Part shown: piece by piece, positions 16,940 through 18,940 of the stretch
Layout: each line of letters starts with the position of its first letter
Numbering within the stretch: position 1 is the stretch's first letter
From: an uncultured Marinicella sp.
Lineage (GTDB): Bacteria > Pseudomonadota > Gammaproteobacteria > Xanthomonadales > Marinicellaceae
Assembly: GCA_938008005.1 (NCBI GenBank)
Contig: CALLLZ010000064.1
Location: 1 to 18,940 of the forward strand
Length of the DNA stretch: 18,940 nucleotides
Reading direction: 5' to 3'
Position numbers and translations under genes: made by a program
The notes under the pieces: generated by a model
What the model was told of the DNA's origin: nothing
Database searches by the model: none
Seen by the model: the letters and a program-made list of their open reading frames with translations, nothing else

Positions 16940-18940
16940 ATGAATCAACTCAAAAGTTACGCCCAAGGACAATGGCATACCGCCAATGATGGATTTAAAG
17001 ATTGCAAACACGCCATCAATGGCGATGTAATTGCACAAATTTCAAGCGCTGGCCTGAATTTCTCAGGCATGTTAGATTACGCCAAAACCATGGGCCAACC
17101 AGCTTTGGCAAAAATGACCTTTCATGAACGTGCACTGATGCTCAAAGAACTGGCTTTGTACTTAATGTCACGTAAAAAAGAATTCTACCAATTGTCAGCA
17201 GCAACTGGCGCCACTAAACTGGATTCATGGATTGATATAGATGGAGGGATTGGAACCTTGTTTGTATACTCTGGTAAGGGGCGTCGTGAAATGCCTGATC
17301 ATCATATTTTACTGGATGGTGCGCCTGAACATATTTCGAAAAATGGCAGCTTCTTGGCACAACACATTTGCACCTCATTACAAGGTGTCGCTATTCACAT
17401 CAATGCCTTTAACTTCCCTTGTTGGGGAATGCTAGAAAAACTGGCACCCAGTTTATTGGCCGGTGTTCCAGCCATTGTTAAACCAGCATCTGATACTGCA
17501 TATTTAACTGAATTGATGTTTCATGCGATGATAGATTCTGGCATTTTACCGCCAGGCTCTGTACAACTAATCTGCGGCTCAACAGGTAATTTATTGGATT
17601 TATTGACCTGTCAGGATGTGGTGGCTTTTACCGGCTCAGCAACAACGGGGCAATACCTCAAATCCAAACCAAACATCACTCAAAATTCAATCCGATTCAC
17701 CATGGAAGCAGACTCATTGAATTGTTCTATTTTGACACCTGATGCCACACCTGACACCCCAGAATTCAACTTATATGTCAAAGAAGTGGTTAAAGAGATG
17801 ACAGTTAAGTCAGGGCAAAAATGTACTGCCATCAGGCGCGCTATAGTGCCCTCAGAGTTAACCGAAGCTGTGGCTGCTGCCATAAGCGAAGAGTTATCCA
17901 AAGTAGTGATTGGAGATCCGGCCAAAGAAGGTGTGCAAATGGGTTCATTGGCCAGCCATGCACAACAAATTGAAGTCAGAGATCGAGTTGCTGAGCTCAG
18001 AAGCAGTTGTGATTTATTGTTTGGTGACCCCGAAAAAGTGGATGTCACTGGTGGCAATGACCAAACCGGTGCTTTTATTTCACCTGTTTTATTGCTCAAC
18101 CCCAAGCCTCTAGATAATCACATTGCCCATGATGTGGAAGCATTTGGGCCTGTTTCTACTTTAATGCCTTATGATTCTTTGACTGAAGCTGCCCAATTAG
18201 CCAACCTAGGTCAAGGTTCTTTGGTCGGCTCAATCTTCGGTCAAAGCGATGAAAATGTTTGTGAACTGGTTAATCAAACAGCGTGCTTTCATGGTCGAAT
18301 GGTATTGATCAACCGCGATTCAGCCGATGAATCATCAGGCCATGGCTCACCATTACCACATTTGGTTCACGGTGGCCCCGGTCGCGCTGGCGGTGGTGAA
18401 GAAATGGGCGGTATTCGTGGCGTCAAACATTATATGCAAAGAACGGCTATTCAAGGGTCACCGACTACCCTAATGAATTTGACCGATCGTTACATGCCCA
18501 AAGCCAAAACCACAGAGGCGCCTGAGCATCCTTTTAAACTGCATTATGAAGAACTCGCAGTTGGACAATCAATCACCACTGATAGCCGTGTGATCACTTT
18601 AGGTGACATTGAAACTTTTGCTGACCTATCTGGCGATCATTTTTATGCTCATATGGATCAAGAAGCCGCAAGCCGCAATCCATTCTTTGATGGACGTGTT
18701 GCCCACGGTTATTTCTTGGTTTCTATGGCTGCTGGCTTATTTGTTTATCCTAAAGAAGGCCCTGTCTTGGCTAATTATGGCTTAGATGATTTGCGTTTCA
18801 CTGAACCTGTTTACCCTGGCGATGAAATCACCATTCAGCTAACTTGTAAGCAAAAATCCTACCGTCGAGGTAAAGGCTATGGCGAAGTGCGTTGGGACCT
18901 ACAAGCCAGCAATCAAGACAAAACAGTGGTTGCAGCTTAT
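16940..18940 (+). CDS. paaZ: Bifunctional PaaZ: ring-opening hydrolase and semialdehyde dehydrogenase (3' end missing)
   Basis: PaaZ opens the oxepin-CoA ring and oxidises the resulting semialdehyde to 3-oxo-5,6-dehydrosuberyl-CoA in aerobic phenylacetate degradation. The first 667 codons are present; E. coli PaaZ has 681, so only about 14 are lost at the window edge. The aldehyde dehydrogenase domain (about 1-510) has the catalytic Glu256 (TMEADSLN) and Cys295 (SGQKCTAIRRA), at the same numbers as in E. coli from memory. The C-terminal MaoC-like hydratase domain (about 530-667) has LSGDHFYAHMD, with Asp566 and His571 as the likely catalytic pair, and NPFFDGRVAHGYF. The ATG at 16940 lacks an evident ribosome site. 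I read the frame through without a frameshift. Other paa genes, if linked, would lie to the right. Confidence 0.95.
   Translation, partial: MNQLKSYAQGQWHTANDGFKDCKHAINGDVIAQISSAGLNFSGMLDYAKTMGQPALAKMTFHERALMLKELALYLMSRKKEFYQLSAATGATKLDSWIDIDGGIGTLFVYSGKGRREMPDHHILLDGAPEHISKNGSFLAQHICTSLQGVAIHINAFNFPCWGMLEKLAPSLLAGVPAIVKPASDTAYLTELMFHAMIDSGILPPGSVQLICGSTGNLLDLLTCQDVVAFTGSATTGQYLKSKPNITQNSIRFTMEADSLNCSILTPDATPDTPEFNLYVKEVVKEMTVKSGQKCTAIRRAIVPSELTEAVAAAISEELSKVVIGDPAKEGVQMGSLASHAQQIEVRDRVAELRSSCDLLFGDPEKVDVTGGNDQTGAFISPVLLLNPKPLDNHIAHDVEAFGPVSTLMPYDSLTEAAQLANLGQGSLVGSIFGQSDENVCELVNQTACFHGRMVLINRDSADESSGHGSPLPHLVHGGPGRAGGGEEMGGIRGVKHYMQRTAIQGSPTTLMNLTDRYMPKAKTTEAPEHPFKLHYEELAVGQSITTDSRVITLGDIETFADLSGDHFYAHMDQEAASRNPFFDGRVAHGYFLVSMAAGLFVYPKEGPVLANYGLDDLRFTEPVYPGDEITIQLTCKQKSYRRGKGYGEVRWDLQASNQDKTVVAAY

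Overview
The window looks like chromosomal DNA from a marine-type, AT-rich gammaproteobacterium. The evidence is UbiK, RNase R and RhlE of gammaproteobacterial type, a PaaZ whose catalytic residues can be matched to the E. coli protein, and large secreted proteins with short C-terminal tags. From memory this style resembles Marinicella and relatives (Lysobacterales), but that placement is an inference. I see no integrase, transposase, tRNA, rRNA or CRISPR array. Apart from the secreted proteins, the genes read as ordinary core or housekeeping genes.

Layout. 1-6308 is all on the minus strand. It holds the 5' part of a secreted beta-propeller (PD40/TolB-like) gene cut by the window edge, then rnr (RNase R), then a complete 924-aa paralogue of the propeller protein closed by a strong intrinsic terminator. 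The two propeller genes therefore flank rnr. Each has about 2.7 copies of an 11-bp tandem repeat 100-155 bp upstream of its start. From 6596 the plus strand carries ubiK (ubiquinone biosynthesis accessory factor), a secreted M14 zinc carboxypeptidase with extra C-terminal domains, rhlE (DEAD-box helicase) and a NYN-domain putative nuclease 2 bp behind rhlE. A 1456-aa membrane hybrid histidine kinase lies convergently on the minus strand (11862-16232). Divergent from it is a DUF4442 hotdog gene followed 34 bp later by paaZ, which runs off the right edge about 14 codons before its expected end.

How the genes relate. Three loose themes appear. RNA metabolism: RNase R, and the RhlE-NYN pair. Secreted proteins: the two propellers and the M14 peptidase, of which the complete propeller and the peptidase end in nearly the same residues (IIFVDGFE and IIFTDDFE) although their upstream domains are unrelated. 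CoA-thioester catabolism: the DUF4442 hotdog with PaaZ of phenylacetate degradation. The kinase may be a periplasmic ligand sensor, but nothing here links it to a target.

Most worth checking are the shared C-terminal tag, the 11-bp repeats upstream of both propeller genes, and two -10 boxes (TATAAT) exactly 6 nt before ATG, which predict leaderless mRNAs for rnr and the DUF4442-paaZ unit. I did not find a clear, wholly new multi-gene system.
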